DNA of 22,085 nucleotides from NCBI GenBank assembly GCA_910577365.1, contig CAJTMU010000034.1:1-22085 (forward strand), in the 5' to 3' direction. The position numbers and the translations under genes were made by a program. The DNA comes from an uncultured Oscillospiraceae bacterium. Its GTDB lineage: Bacteria; Bacillota; Clostridia; Oscillospirales; Ruminococcaceae. Positions 15,684 to 22,085 of this stretch are shown here, piece by piece (within the stretch, counting starts at the first letter, position 1; each line of letters begins with the position of its first letter). The notes under the pieces are model-generated. The model saw only the letters and a program-made list of their open reading frames with translations. It did not search any database and was not told the DNA's origin.

Positions 15684-16649
15684 ATGTTAAATAACCGCAA
15701 TATTGTGGGAAAAATAAAAAAGCTATCAAGCGTTATGGCGGCATTGCTTTTCTGCATTCTGACGCTGACCGTCGGTGCTTCAGCAGAAGCAGTCAACAAA
15801 ATAGAGCTTAAGGCAAGGGGAAGCGAGGCGCAGATAACAATTGATTTTCCTCAGGCTGCTGCCGAAGAGATAGCCTCGCTGCAGCTCTCCTTAAGCCTTG
15901 ACGTCAGCTCCGACAAGGCAGAAATAGAGTTTATTCCTGACAGCGGTCTTACCGCAAAAATCATAGAAAGCAGGTATCACAGCGATACGGGGATATTAAA
16001 TATATACCTTGCGGGTACAGAAGCTATTTTTTCTTCCTCTCCCCTCTCAATCGGGATTGTGAAAATAAGCGGCAGCGCTTCTTCTGCAACAGTGAATATT
16101 GTAAAGGATTCTGTTAAGTTTGTAAGGGGAGGAGAACTAATCGAAGGCGAAAATCTGACCGAAGTTTACGGAGATATCACCTACCCCGATCATGTAATAA
16201 TTACAACTAAAAACACTCCGTCGAGACCCGTTACCGGCGGTTCAAGCCATACACACAGCTACGGAGATTGGACAGTAACAGTAAACGCGACCTGCTCCAA
16301 AGAGGGTGAAAGAATCCGAACCTGCAGGATATGCGGTCGTACAGATATAGAAACTATTCCGCAGCTTGAGCATGATTACATCTCGCTGGGATCACACGAA
16401 GCTGACGGCACAACGAGCGGCTACACCGATTACATGTGCGTTCACTGCGCCCAAACAAAGCGTGAATTTGACGCCATTCTTGGTGATGTTGACAAAAACG
16501 GAAGAGTTAATTCACTTGATGCTGCCATTATATTGAAAGCAATAGTGAACAAAACCGATTTGGAACCGAGTGTTGCCGATTTTAACAAAGACGGTACGGT
16601 CAACGCGCTTGACGCGGCAGCGATTCTGAAGTGGATAGTCAGCCAATAA
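15684..16649 (+). CDS. Secreted cohesin-like / Cys-rich / dockerin protein
   Basis: 321 residues. Signal peptide 1-34 (cleavage after ASA). Residues ~38-165 form a beta-sandwich with cohesin-like features (EEIASLQLSLSLDV, LNIYLAGTEAIFSSSPLSIG, a SVKFVRGGEL end); the cohesin call is tentative. Residues ~188-257 are a Cys/His-rich module (C204, C214-x2-C217, H230, C252-x2-C255) of a kind common in secreted Oscillospiraceae proteins. The C-terminus (266-320) is a clear type I dockerin with two calcium loops (DVDKNGRVNSLD and DFNKDGTVNALD), each followed by a helix. Dockerins bind cohesins on scaffoldins or cell-surface proteins. Its ribosome site (GGAGG) is inside the end of the M60 gene, one base apart, so the two are coupled and probably made together. 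It may join the peptidase to a larger assembly. Confidence 0.85.
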   Translation: MLNNRNIVGKIKKLSSVMAALLFCILTLTVGASAEAVNKIELKARGSEAQITIDFPQAAAEEIASLQLSLSLDVSSDKAEIEFIPDSGLTAKIIESRYHSDTGILNIYLAGTEAIFSSSPLSIGIVKISGSASSATVNIVKDSVKFVRGGELIEGENLTEVYGDITYPDHVIITTKNTPSRPVTGGSSHTHSYGDWTVTVNATCSKEGERIRTCRICGRTDIETIPQLEHDYISLGSHEADGTTSGYTDYMCVHCAQTKREFDAILGDVDKNGRVNSLDAAIILKAIVNKTDLEPSVADFNKDGTVNALDAAAILKWIVSQ

Positions 16650-16662
16650 TACCATTAATGTG

Positions 16663-16701
16663 AAAATCCCCGTCGGCAAAAGAGCCGACGGGGATTTTTT
16701 T
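16663..16701. terminator. Strong bidirectional Rho-independent terminator
   Basis: A perfect 15-bp stem (16663-16677 with 16684-16698) containing CCCCGTCGGC, with a 6-base loop and an A run on one side and a T run on the other. It ends the M60/dockerin operon and, on the other strand, the lipoprotein gene, whose stop codon abuts the stem. Confidence 0.95.
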
Positions 16702-18973
16702 AAATCGTTATAAAGTGATTATTTAAATACCGCTCATTAATCTCCTCCTGTGGAACGCTGAAAATTATCATAGGCACAAAATCCTCCCGCTCCATTTCGG
16801 TCGGGCTGTCGGGATAGGCGAAAACTCTTATATCTTTTGAGTCTGCTATAAACCACTCCGATGGAATATAATTCAAATCGGGGTCTGCGCTTTCGTCAAG
16901 ATATTCCCGCCAATTTTCGCCAATAAGCATTTCCATTGTTACAAGCTCCAGAGTATCCGCGTCAAAATTCGCAAACGGATATTCACCCGCTCCAACGCCG
17001 CTCAGACCTATATGATAGTATTTTTCAAACAGGAGTGTGGTAATGTCCGTATGCGAGAAACGCCAATTTGGATTGGCTTTTCTGATGGTTTCCCAAGCTC
17101 GCTTCTGAAGACCGTACCACAACTTGTCCTCGGCTTTTACCTCTTCCTCGGTATGGTACGCCGAGCCTGTTATTCTTTTATATGTGTCGCCGTCCTCGGT
17201 AATATAGGAAATATCCCATTCGCTGTACTTGTAATTGTAAAGGTCATCGAGATATTTGTCATTGATAATTCCGCTCATATCCCTGTACCGGCTTGCCACA
17301 CTGTGCCAATTATCGTCGGAATATCTTAAGAAAGGGGCGCAGGTAAAATACGGATTATCGGATTCAAGTCCGATCTGGTCTAATGTAAACAGCCGCGGTT
17401 CGCCTAAAATACAAGAGAAATCCTGCTTTTGCACCGTGCTTATATCGACATAATCGCGGTTGACATTCAATATAGTCTGACTTATCCAATTGTCGATGCT
17501 TTGATTCACGTCGGGCAGGAAATCCTCTCCTTCAAAAAACAGATCGGAAAAGCGCTCGATTTTTTTACCCTCGATCAGATCATAAGTAAGCGTTTCGGCG
17601 TGATGGTATGCCGATACAGTTTCCATATAGACGTTTGTCCCCGCGCTGTCATCAAAATAACCCAAAATTAATGAAAGATAGCCGTTTCGGCAGCTCATTT
17701 TAAGGCTTATACCATCAACTGTATCCGCGTATTCGGGCTTATAATGCTTGCGAAGCTCGTCCATTGCGGCGCGGATATCGCCATTTATCCGCGCTTGAAG
17801 CTCCTCGTCCTTCAGAAAATCAAGTTCATAATATCCGTTTCTTTTTTTATAGCTTTCATTCCAAAGATAAAGCACCGAATATTCGCGCGGCGGCGTAAAA
17901 TCGACAGGCTTCGGCTCGCCCGTTCCCACCGCCTCATAGGGCAGGTATTTTTCGGGCACCTCCATGCCGTTTACAGGAAGATAGCCGCTCTCCAGTACAT
18001 AGCGCTGCCCCTCGTCGGAAAGCGCCTTTTCGGCAAATTTCCGCGCACTTTTGGGGGACTTGTCCGTATAAATTATGTAAGTGCAGCTCAGCAGAGGATA
18101 GCTTTCGTCCGCCATGGCAGCCTTTGACGGCTTTACTCCATCTACCGCGATAAACTTCACCTTATTGGCGTTTGCGTACATCTGCGCGGCGTAGGAATAC
18201 ACCGAATATCCGATAGCGCCTGTGGAGTTGTCATAGACCGCTATTGCGTCCATAAGCGACATCATCATGCCCTGCACCAGCTCGGTTTTTGGAGAAAGCA
18301 GCGTGGTATCTCCCATAAAATCAGTCATGTAATTCTGACTTCCAGAATCGGTATTGCGCTGATATGGCAGTATTGGCTCATCGTTGCCGCCAACCTGCGA
18401 CCAATTAGTTATCTCGCCGCTGTAAATCTTACGGAGCTGCTCACTTGTAAGCGAATCCACGGGGTTATCCTCGTTGACGACAAACACGAAGCCCTCTCTC
18501 GCGACAGGCTCCATGAACAGGGTCACACCTGCCTCGTCCGCCATTTTTTGCTGCTCTTCGGAAATGGGTACGGAGAAGATAAGGTCTACCTCGCCGTTAA
18601 TAAGCCGTTTAAACGAATCGTGCGTGGTGGTGTGGGAAACCATCTCCTTCGCCTGCCCGTAGGGGATACCAAGAAAACCGCTTTTCAAGCCTATCTCCAG
18701 CGGTATCGCCGACGTTGAGCCGTCCATTCGCGGTAGCTCCGCAGCGTTTGCTTCCTCAACGGTTTCCATTACAATATCCGCCGTTTCCGCAGCGTCCTCT
18801 GCCGCAGACCCGCTATCGGACTCCGCGCTTTGCGTAACTGCCGTATCCGCAGCCTCCGACGTATTTGCGGCTTCAAATGTGACATTCGACGAATTCCCTG
18901 GAGTGCCGCAGGCGCATAAAAGAACCGATGCGCACAGCAGCACCGCGAGTTTTGAAAATTTTTTCCTTTGCAT
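16700..18973 (-). CDS. Lipoprotein: PstS-like substrate-binding domain fused to a DUF3298/DUF4163-like C-terminal half
   Basis: 757 residues. The N-terminus is a lipoprotein signal (lipobox LCAC, Cys22) followed by a Ser/Ala/Glu-rich linker to ~80. Residues ~82-340 match the PstS-type binding fold: DGSTSAIPL, DLIFSVPISEEQQ, FVFVVNEDNPVDSLTSEQL, IYSGEITNWSQVGGND, and QRNTDSGSQNYM, where PstS has its anion loop. This domain typically binds phosphate for an ABC importer. The C-terminal half (~365-757) has segments such as LTYDLIEGKKIERFSDLF that recall DUF3298/DUF4163 domains of RsiV-like and peptidoglycan deacetylase-associated proteins. No pst permease genes are adjacent, so a sensor or surface-binding role is likelier than simple uptake. 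The ATG has GAAGGTG upstream. Convergent with the dockerin operon. Confidence 0.8.
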   Translation of the reverse strand: MQRKKFSKLAVLLCASVLLCACGTPGNSSNVTFEAANTSEAADTAVTQSAESDSGSAAEDAAETADIVMETVEEANAAELPRMDGSTSAIPLEIGLKSGFLGIPYGQAKEMVSHTTTHDSFKRLINGEVDLIFSVPISEEQQKMADEAGVTLFMEPVAREGFVFVVNEDNPVDSLTSEQLRKIYSGEITNWSQVGGNDEPILPYQRNTDSGSQNYMTDFMGDTTLLSPKTELVQGMMMSLMDAIAVYDNSTGAIGYSVYSYAAQMYANANKVKFIAVDGVKPSKAAMADESYPLLSCTYIIYTDKSPKSARKFAEKALSDEGQRYVLESGYLPVNGMEVPEKYLPYEAVGTGEPKPVDFTPPREYSVLYLWNESYKKRNGYYELDFLKDEELQARINGDIRAAMDELRKHYKPEYADTVDGISLKMSCRNGYLSLILGYFDDSAGTNVYMETVSAYHHAETLTYDLIEGKKIERFSDLFFEGEDFLPDVNQSIDNWISQTILNVNRDYVDISTVQKQDFSCILGEPRLFTLDQIGLESDNPYFTCAPFLRYSDDNWHSVASRYRDMSGIINDKYLDDLYNYKYSEWDISYITEDGDTYKRITGSAYHTEEEVKAEDKLWYGLQKRAWETIRKANPNWRFSHTDITTLLFEKYYHIGLSGVGAGEYPFANFDADTLELVTMEMLIGENWREYLDESADPDLNYIPSEWFIADSKDIRVFAYPDSPTEMEREDFVPMIIFSVPQEEINERYLNNHFITI

Positions 18974-18998
18974 ATTTTCACCTTCCCGTAAAATTATT

Positions 18999-19016
18999 AT
19001 CGCGTTATAATGCGAT
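18999..19016. promoter_or_regulatory. 18-bp near-palindrome upstream of the lipoprotein gene
   Basis: ATCGCGTTATAATGCGAT reads the same on both strands at 16 of 18 positions and lies 26-43 bases before the lipoprotein ATG. It contains a TATAAC/TTATAA-type -10, so it could be an operator over the promoter. No clear -35 box is seen. Confidence 0.4.
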
Positions 19017-19091
19017 TTTTACATTGAGCATTGTTGCAAAAAACAAGGTTTTTGACTTGGAATATACTTCAGTTACAAACACCATATAATT

Positions 19092-19269
19092 TAAACAATA
19101 GACCTCCTCGGAAACTTCCGAAGCACCGTCTGATTTACCCTTTTGCTGTCATTATTTGCCCGTTTTCCTTTAATTACATACAGTACCTGCGAAAAACGGA
19201 CTTCGCCTGACAGCAAAATTGCTGCGTCGTACGGTACTTCTCCGGTTTCCGAAGAGGTCTGCTAAACAA
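19092..19269. mobile_element. MITE-like imperfect inverted repeat with 7-bp target duplication
   Basis: AGACCTC at 19100-19106 is inverted at 19254-19260, and the outer 30 bases match at 24 positions. Further in, ACCGT and TTTTGCTGTCA recur inverted on the far side (around 19142-19152 and 19208-19217), so the whole ~161 bases could fold as one interrupted hairpin. It has no coding capacity. The element is bracketed by TAAACAA (19092-19098 and 19263-19269), a plausible target-site duplication. It sits against the stop of the 148-residue membrane protein gene (see findings). It could also work as a terminator or mRNA 3' structure. Confidence 0.65.
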
Positions 19270-19708
19270 GTCCCGCAAATACCGCCGCGCATATAACGAA
19301 AAAAACACCCGCGGGCAGGCTTACGGCAAGACCTACCATAATCGTCCACGCGGCGTTTTTATCAAACACCACGCCTGCCTTTTTCAGCAGCCTTACCTTA
19401 ACCGGCTTGTCCTTACGGTAAAATTTATCGCGCATTACAAATTCTCCCGGGAACAGGTTGGGATATTCCCTGCCGTCGATAAGATAATACGCCGCGTCAA
19501 AGCGCCTGTTTTCTCCGCGAAGCTCGATGAAAACCGCGGTGACCCTCTCCGCGCCAAGCAGCGCGGCTGCGCACACAAGGAAAAATACCGCCAGCAAAAC
19601 CACCGCCAGTCCGAAAAGCCCTATAATCACCATGGCGACCATGCCCCAATCCACGCCAAGGCAGAAAAGCAAAATTATGATAATGGCAGCCCCGACAAGA
19701 AACTCCAT
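19262..19708 (-). CDS. Small membrane protein, unknown function
   Basis: 148 residues from the ATG at 19706-19708, chosen because AAAGGTG precedes it; an upstream TTG at 19729 lacks a ribosome site. It has two or three membrane segments near the N-terminus (FLVGAAIIIILLFCLGV, then VAMVIIGLFGLAVVLLAVFF into LVCAAALL), a soluble middle of ~60 residues (RVTAVFIELRGENRRFDAAYYLI, then basic KFYRKDKPVKVRLLKK), and a C-terminal hydrophobic segment from ~120. I do not recognise the family. A perfect sigma-A promoter lies upstream, inside the end of spmB, so it can be expressed alone in vegetative cells. Its stop is at the edge of the MITE-like element. Confidence 0.75.
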   Translation of the reverse strand: MEFLVGAAIIIILLFCLGVDWGMVAMVIIGLFGLAVVLLAVFFLVCAAALLGAERVTAVFIELRGENRRFDAAYYLIDGREYPNLFPGEFVMRDKFYRKDKPVKVRLLKKAGVVFDKNAAWTIMVGLAVSLPAGVFFVICAAVFAGLV

Positions 19709-19782
19709 AAAATCACCTTTTAGAAGCAAGAATTTAAGAAATAAGAGACAAGATACGTGCCTGCTTCTTGCCTCTCATTTCT

Positions 19783-19811
19783 ATTATAACATAGCTTGCC
19801 AGCACTGTCAA
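19783..19811 (-). promoter_or_regulatory. Perfect sigma-A promoter of the small membrane protein gene
   Basis: Minus strand TTGACA (19806-19811), 17-base spacer, TATAAT (19783-19788): both boxes are exact consensus. The -35 lies four bases beyond the spmB stop. The leader is ~68 bases. Confidence 0.85.
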
Positions 19812-19814
19812 GTT

Positions 19815-20336
19815 TTACGCCCCGAAAAACGCGTACACGGTCACTCCGCATACTATCCATGCGGTTAAATCGGCGGTAAGCGCTGCGGGTACGGCGTAGC
19901 GCGTTTTACGCACCTTAACGGCGGAAAAATAAACGGCAATTGTATAAAAAGTAGTTTCCGATGAGCCAAGCATAACCGCGGCGACCCTCTCTGCGAAGCT
20001 GTCCACTCCATTTAACACCGCTACCTCGTTATAAACCGCCATAGCACCGCTTCCTGAAAACGGACGCAGTATCACCATTTGCATACATTCTGCGGGAAAT
20101 CTGACAAAATCACAAAGCGGCTTTAAAAGACTTGTCAGCGCCTCTACCGCGCCGCTGCTTTCAAACATTCCTATACACACCATAAGCAGCACAAGTGCAG
20201 GAAGAATATCAACGCAGGTTTTCAAGCCTTGCTCCGCACCCTCGCAGAATACCGCAAAAACATCTACCCGCTTTATTGCGCCGTACAGCATTATCGCTAC
20301 GGTTATCAGCGGCACTATAAAATCCGTTACCCTCAT
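19815..20336 (-). CDS. spmB: Spore maturation protein B
   Basis: 173 residues, membrane protein with the Gate (nucleoside-recognition) fold. Family signatures are RPFSGSGAM, GSSETTFYTIAVYF (about 123-137) and the hydrophobic C-terminus, with a basic/charged KVRKTRYAVP loop. Length is close to known SpmB. SpmA and SpmB act together in the forespore of spore-formers to dehydrate the core and give heat resistance; the molecular activity is not known. The ATG at 20334-20336 is preceded by AAAAGGAG at a somewhat long spacing (11 bases). It starts 39 bases after spmA, so the two form an operon. Its end overlaps the promoter for the next gene. Confidence 0.92.
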   Translation of the reverse strand: MRVTDFIVPLITVAIMLYGAIKRVDVFAVFCEGAEQGLKTCVDILPALVLLMVCIGMFESSGAVEALTSLLKPLCDFVRFPAECMQMVILRPFSGSGAMAVYNEVAVLNGVDSFAERVAAVMLGSSETTFYTIAVYFSAVKVRKTRYAVPAALTADLTAWIVCGVTVYAFFGA

Positions 20337-20375
20337 TTATCTCACGGCTCCTTTTTTATCTTAACGGCGCATACG

Positions 20376-20966
20376 TTATCCCGAGCCGCGCCGGCGCGAG
20401 ATTCTCCCCATAATTTTAGCCGCTGTTACCGCTATTGCCGCCGCGTACACCGAAACTATCCATACACACGGCAAAATCTCCATGGGATTTTCCGCACCGT
20501 TTGCGGAACGCAGCGCGGCGGCTGTCGTGGGAATAATCTGAAGGCTTGCGGTATTTAAAACGGCAAACATTATCATATTGTCGTCTGCGATGCCGTCCGC
20601 CCCAGTTTCATCGGCTATCGCGTGCATAGCGTTTATACCGAGAGGAGTTGTGGCGTTTCCAAGTCCCAACATATTTGCAGCGAGATTCATTGCAATAAGC
20701 TGCGCCGCCTTTCCGCCCTTCTTCAATCCCCCGAACAGCAGAGATATCAGTGGTGAAAGCAGCCGTGCAGCCTTCTCCACAAGCCCCGCCGCCTCAGCCA
20801 CCCTCATAAGCCCGCACCAGAAGCACATTATCCCGCAAAGAGAAATTGCCAGTGTTACAGCCTCCCCCGATCTGTCCAATATTGCAGAGGACATCTCACC
20901 CACATTTCCGTTAATTACCGCAAATATGAGCGATATCAGCGGTATAATTATTAAAATCGCTTTCAA
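20376..20966 (-). CDS. spmA: Spore maturation protein A
   Basis: 196 residues, the usual SpmA length. Membrane protein of the Gate/nucleoside-recognition family; the conserved NMLGLGNATTPLGINAM block and NASL-type segment LNTASLQIIPTT are present, with an N-terminal hydrophobic leader. Works with SpmB in spore core dehydration. The start is TTG at 20964-20966, seven bases after GGAGG; the protein N-terminus (KAILIIIPLISL) fits the family from that point and no ATG is better. First gene of spmA-spmB. A candidate sigma-A promoter lies upstream; whether sporulation sigma factors use this region I cannot tell. Confidence 0.93.
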   Translation of the reverse strand: MKAILIIIPLISLIFAVINGNVGEMSSAILDRSGEAVTLAISLCGIMCFWCGLMRVAEAAGLVEKAARLLSPLISLLFGGLKKGGKAAQLIAMNLAANMLGLGNATTPLGINAMHAIADETGADGIADDNMIMFAVLNTASLQIIPTTAAALRSANGAENPMEILPCVWIVSVYAAAIAVTAAKIMGRISRRRGSG

Positions 20967-21049
20967 AAACGCCCCTCCTTTAATATAACTCTCAAAAAAT
21001 CAACCAGATACCTAAAAACGATTCCATAATGTCGAAAAAAGCTGTAAAA

Positions 21050-21078
21050 AGTATAATAAAGTTGAAAAAATATAACAA
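21050..21078 (-). promoter_or_regulatory. Candidate promoter of spmA-spmB
   Basis: Minus strand TTGTTA (21073-21078), 17-base spacer, TATACT (21050-21055). Start near 21043, leader ~77 bases. The region is very AT-rich, so other matches are possible, including sites for sporulation sigma factors. Confidence 0.35.
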
Positions 21079-21104
21079 AATATGGTTTATTTTGTAATAT
21101 TTGA

Positions 21105-21133
21105 TTGACAAGATTATGAAAATATGTTATAAT
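21105..21133 (+). promoter_or_regulatory. Perfect sigma-A promoter of the AbrB-type gene
   Basis: TTGACA (21105-21110), 17-base spacer, TATAAT (21128-21133), both exact consensus. The start near 21140 gives a ~105-base leader. The AT-rich upstream DNA is of the kind AbrB proteins bind, so self-control is plausible but not shown. Confidence 0.85.
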
Positions 21134-21244
21134 CTTAATAAGATGTAACGATATGTTGCATAAAGACAAATAATGGCAGTAAAGCGCGCATTACGTCAAA
21201 TAGTGCTGCTCTGCCGAGGCCAAACAAATAAGGAGGACACAATC

Positions 21245-21493
21245 ATGGTAAAATCAACAGGAATTGTAAGGAAAGTCGATGATTTGGGGAGAATCGTTAT
21301 ACCGATTGAACTCCGCAGAACATTGGGGATTGAAATAAAGGACAGTCTGGAAATTTATGTGGAGAACGACCAGATCATTCTGAAAAAATATCTCCCCGCC
21401 TGCACATTCTGCGCAAACGCCGGAAGCATAACGATATTCAAAGGCAAGAACGTATGCTCCGAATGTCTCGCTGACCTGCAAAAGCTCAATTAA
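21245..21493 (+). CDS. AbrB/SpoVT family transition-state regulator with C-terminal CxxC pair
   Basis: 82 residues from the ATG at 21245, which follows AAGGAGG; the frame stays open upstream but without a site. The N-terminal swapped-hairpin AbrB DNA-binding domain is clear (STGIVRKVDDLGRIVIPIELRRTLGI, then EIYVENDQIILKKY). The C-terminus holds C53-x2-C56 and C71-x2-C74, a probable zinc knuckle seen in many clostridial AbrB proteins. These are global regulators that repress stationary-phase and sporulation genes in fast growth. It is divergent from spmA-spmB, so it may influence them. Followed by a terminator. Confidence 0.95.
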   Translation: MVKSTGIVRKVDDLGRIVIPIELRRTLGIEIKDSLEIYVENDQIILKKYLPACTFCANAGSITIFKGKNVCSECLADLQKLN

Positions 21494-21515
21494 TACATAA
21501 TCCTGACAAAAATAT

Positions 21516-21549
21516 ATGCCCCGCGGCAGCAAAAAATGCCGCAGGGCAT
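21516..21549 (+). terminator. Rho-independent terminator of the AbrB-type gene
   Basis: A 13-bp stem (21516-21528 with 21537-21549; one G-U) around an 8-base A-rich loop, followed by TATTTTATTA, 23 bases after the stop. Confidence 0.85.
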
Positions 21550-21705
21550 TATTTTATTATGATTTGCAATAAAAGTAAAGAAAATGGTTTACAAAATGAT
21601 TTTAAATAGAACAGAAGCCTTGACAAAGTATTAGGTGCAATTTTTTACAAAGATTTTTATGCCAAATTTAAAATTATATTTCCATTTTTGCGCAAAATAG
21701 CAAAA

Positions 21706-21730
21706 CGCGGCATCAAAATCTGATGCCGCG
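21706..21730 (-). terminator. Rho-independent terminator of the surface protein gene
   Basis: CGCGGCATCA (21706-21715) is inverted at 21721-21730 around a 5-base loop. On the minus strand it is followed by TTTTGCTATTTTG. It lies 26 bases after the stop of the edge gene. Confidence 0.8.
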
Positions 21731-21755
21731 AAATGTTATCGTAAAAAATCAGAAA

Positions 21756-22085
21756 TTACTTTCTTTTCTTAGCGATTACCAGCGCACCGCCTGCAATTAC
21801 AGCAATACCTGCAACAGCAGCAATACCCTCAACACCGGTGTCAGGAGAACCCTTAGAGTCAGAAGGTGTTGTAGGAGCGGGATTAGTGGTATCAACAGGT
21901 GCATTGTTATCTGCGGAAGCACTGCTGCCAACACCGCTGATTGTGAATGTTACAGAGATGGAATCGTCAAAGTTGATAGTGGTGGGATCAATGCAGGGAG
22001 CGTTCTTAGACTCGCCATACTCGTTGTAGATCTCAAGACGAATCTTGTTGTTGCCCTCAAGGTCGCCAAACAGTATATTGTTCTG
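21756..22085 (-). CDS. Surface protein with sortase-like C-terminal anchor (N-terminal part outside window)
   Basis: 109 residues of an open frame that continues past the window edge, so only the C-terminus is seen. A beta-rich extracellular segment (FGDLEGNNKIRLEIYNEYG, SISVTFTISGVG) is followed by a Pro/Thr/Ser/Ala linker, then SPDTG, a hydrophobic stretch (IAAVAGIAVIAGGALVIA) and the positive tail KKRK. This is the layout of a cell-wall sorting signal; SPDTG departs from the classic LPxTG at the first residue but similar forms are used in Oscillospiraceae. Codon choice is strongly biased (GGT, GTT, AAC, ATC, CTT), more so than in the neighbours, which suggests high expression. Function of the extracellular part cannot be told from the fragment. 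Confidence 0.85.
   Translation of the reverse strand, partial: QNNILFGDLEGNNKIRLEIYNEYGESKNAPCIDPTTINFDDSISVTFTISGVGSSASADNNAPVDTTNPAPTTPSDSKGSPDTGVEGIAAVAGIAVIAGGALVIAKKRK

Noticed and set aside
20963..21169. 68-codon minus-strand frame upstream of spmA
   Set aside because: Very AT-rich, overlaps the promoters of spmA and the AbrB gene, and has no ribosome site.
1..22085. CRISPR array or long tandem repeats
   Set aside because: No regularly spaced repeats of 24-40 bases were seen in the window.

Overview
The window looks like a piece of a Gram-positive, anaerobic, spore-forming Clostridia chromosome, probably Oscillospiraceae/Ruminococcus-like. The support is spmA/spmB spore-maturation genes, a decayed 3' end of a sporulation-type sigma factor, an AbrB/SpoVT-type regulator with a C-terminal CxxC pair, strong AGGAGG ribosome sites, occasional TTG starts, clean sigma-A promoters (TTGACA/TATAAT, 16-17 bp spacing), dockerin modules, and a surface protein with a sortase-like tail. 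Genus and species cannot be fixed from this sequence alone.

Layout. (1) 1-601: 3' end of a GH31 alpha-glycosidase (+). (2) 602-2790: a more AT-rich stretch with hairpins, short repeats, a possible decayed gene, a zinc-ribbon methyltransferase and a tRNA-Leu(UAA) with encoded CCA. (3) 2859-9080: a minus-strand sugar-use block in two transcription units: GH43-GH95 with its own promoter and terminator, and MFS transporter-DUF1349 protein with its own promoter and terminator. (4) 9020-10023: a divergent AraC/cupin regulator whose promoter overlaps that of the MFS unit. (5) 10082-10246: remnant of a sigma factor. (6) 10589-16649: two coupled secreted proteins, a 1697-residue M60-type zinc metallopeptidase with an internal dockerin-like pair, and a cohesin-like/dockerin protein. 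A bidirectional terminator follows. (7) 16700-18973: a large lipoprotein joining a PstS-like domain to an unrelated C-terminal half. (8) 19092-19269: a MITE-like imperfect hairpin that appears to have inserted exactly at a stop codon. (9) 19262-20966: a small membrane protein, then spmB and spmA. (10) 21105-21493: AbrB-type regulator. (11) 21756-22085: C-terminus of a wall-anchored surface protein, cut by the window edge.

How the parts may fit (inference). GH95 and GH43 show no signal peptide and lie beside an MFS importer and an AraC sensor, which suggests cytoplasmic breakdown of an imported fucose- and pentose-bearing oligosaccharide. The M60 peptidase and its partner are secreted and carry dockerin/cohesin-like modules. 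M60 proteins often act on mucin-type glycoproteins, and GH95 enzymes remove alpha-1,2-linked fucose found on mucin O-glycans and on xyloglucan. The sequence does not decide between host mucin and plant hemicellulose.
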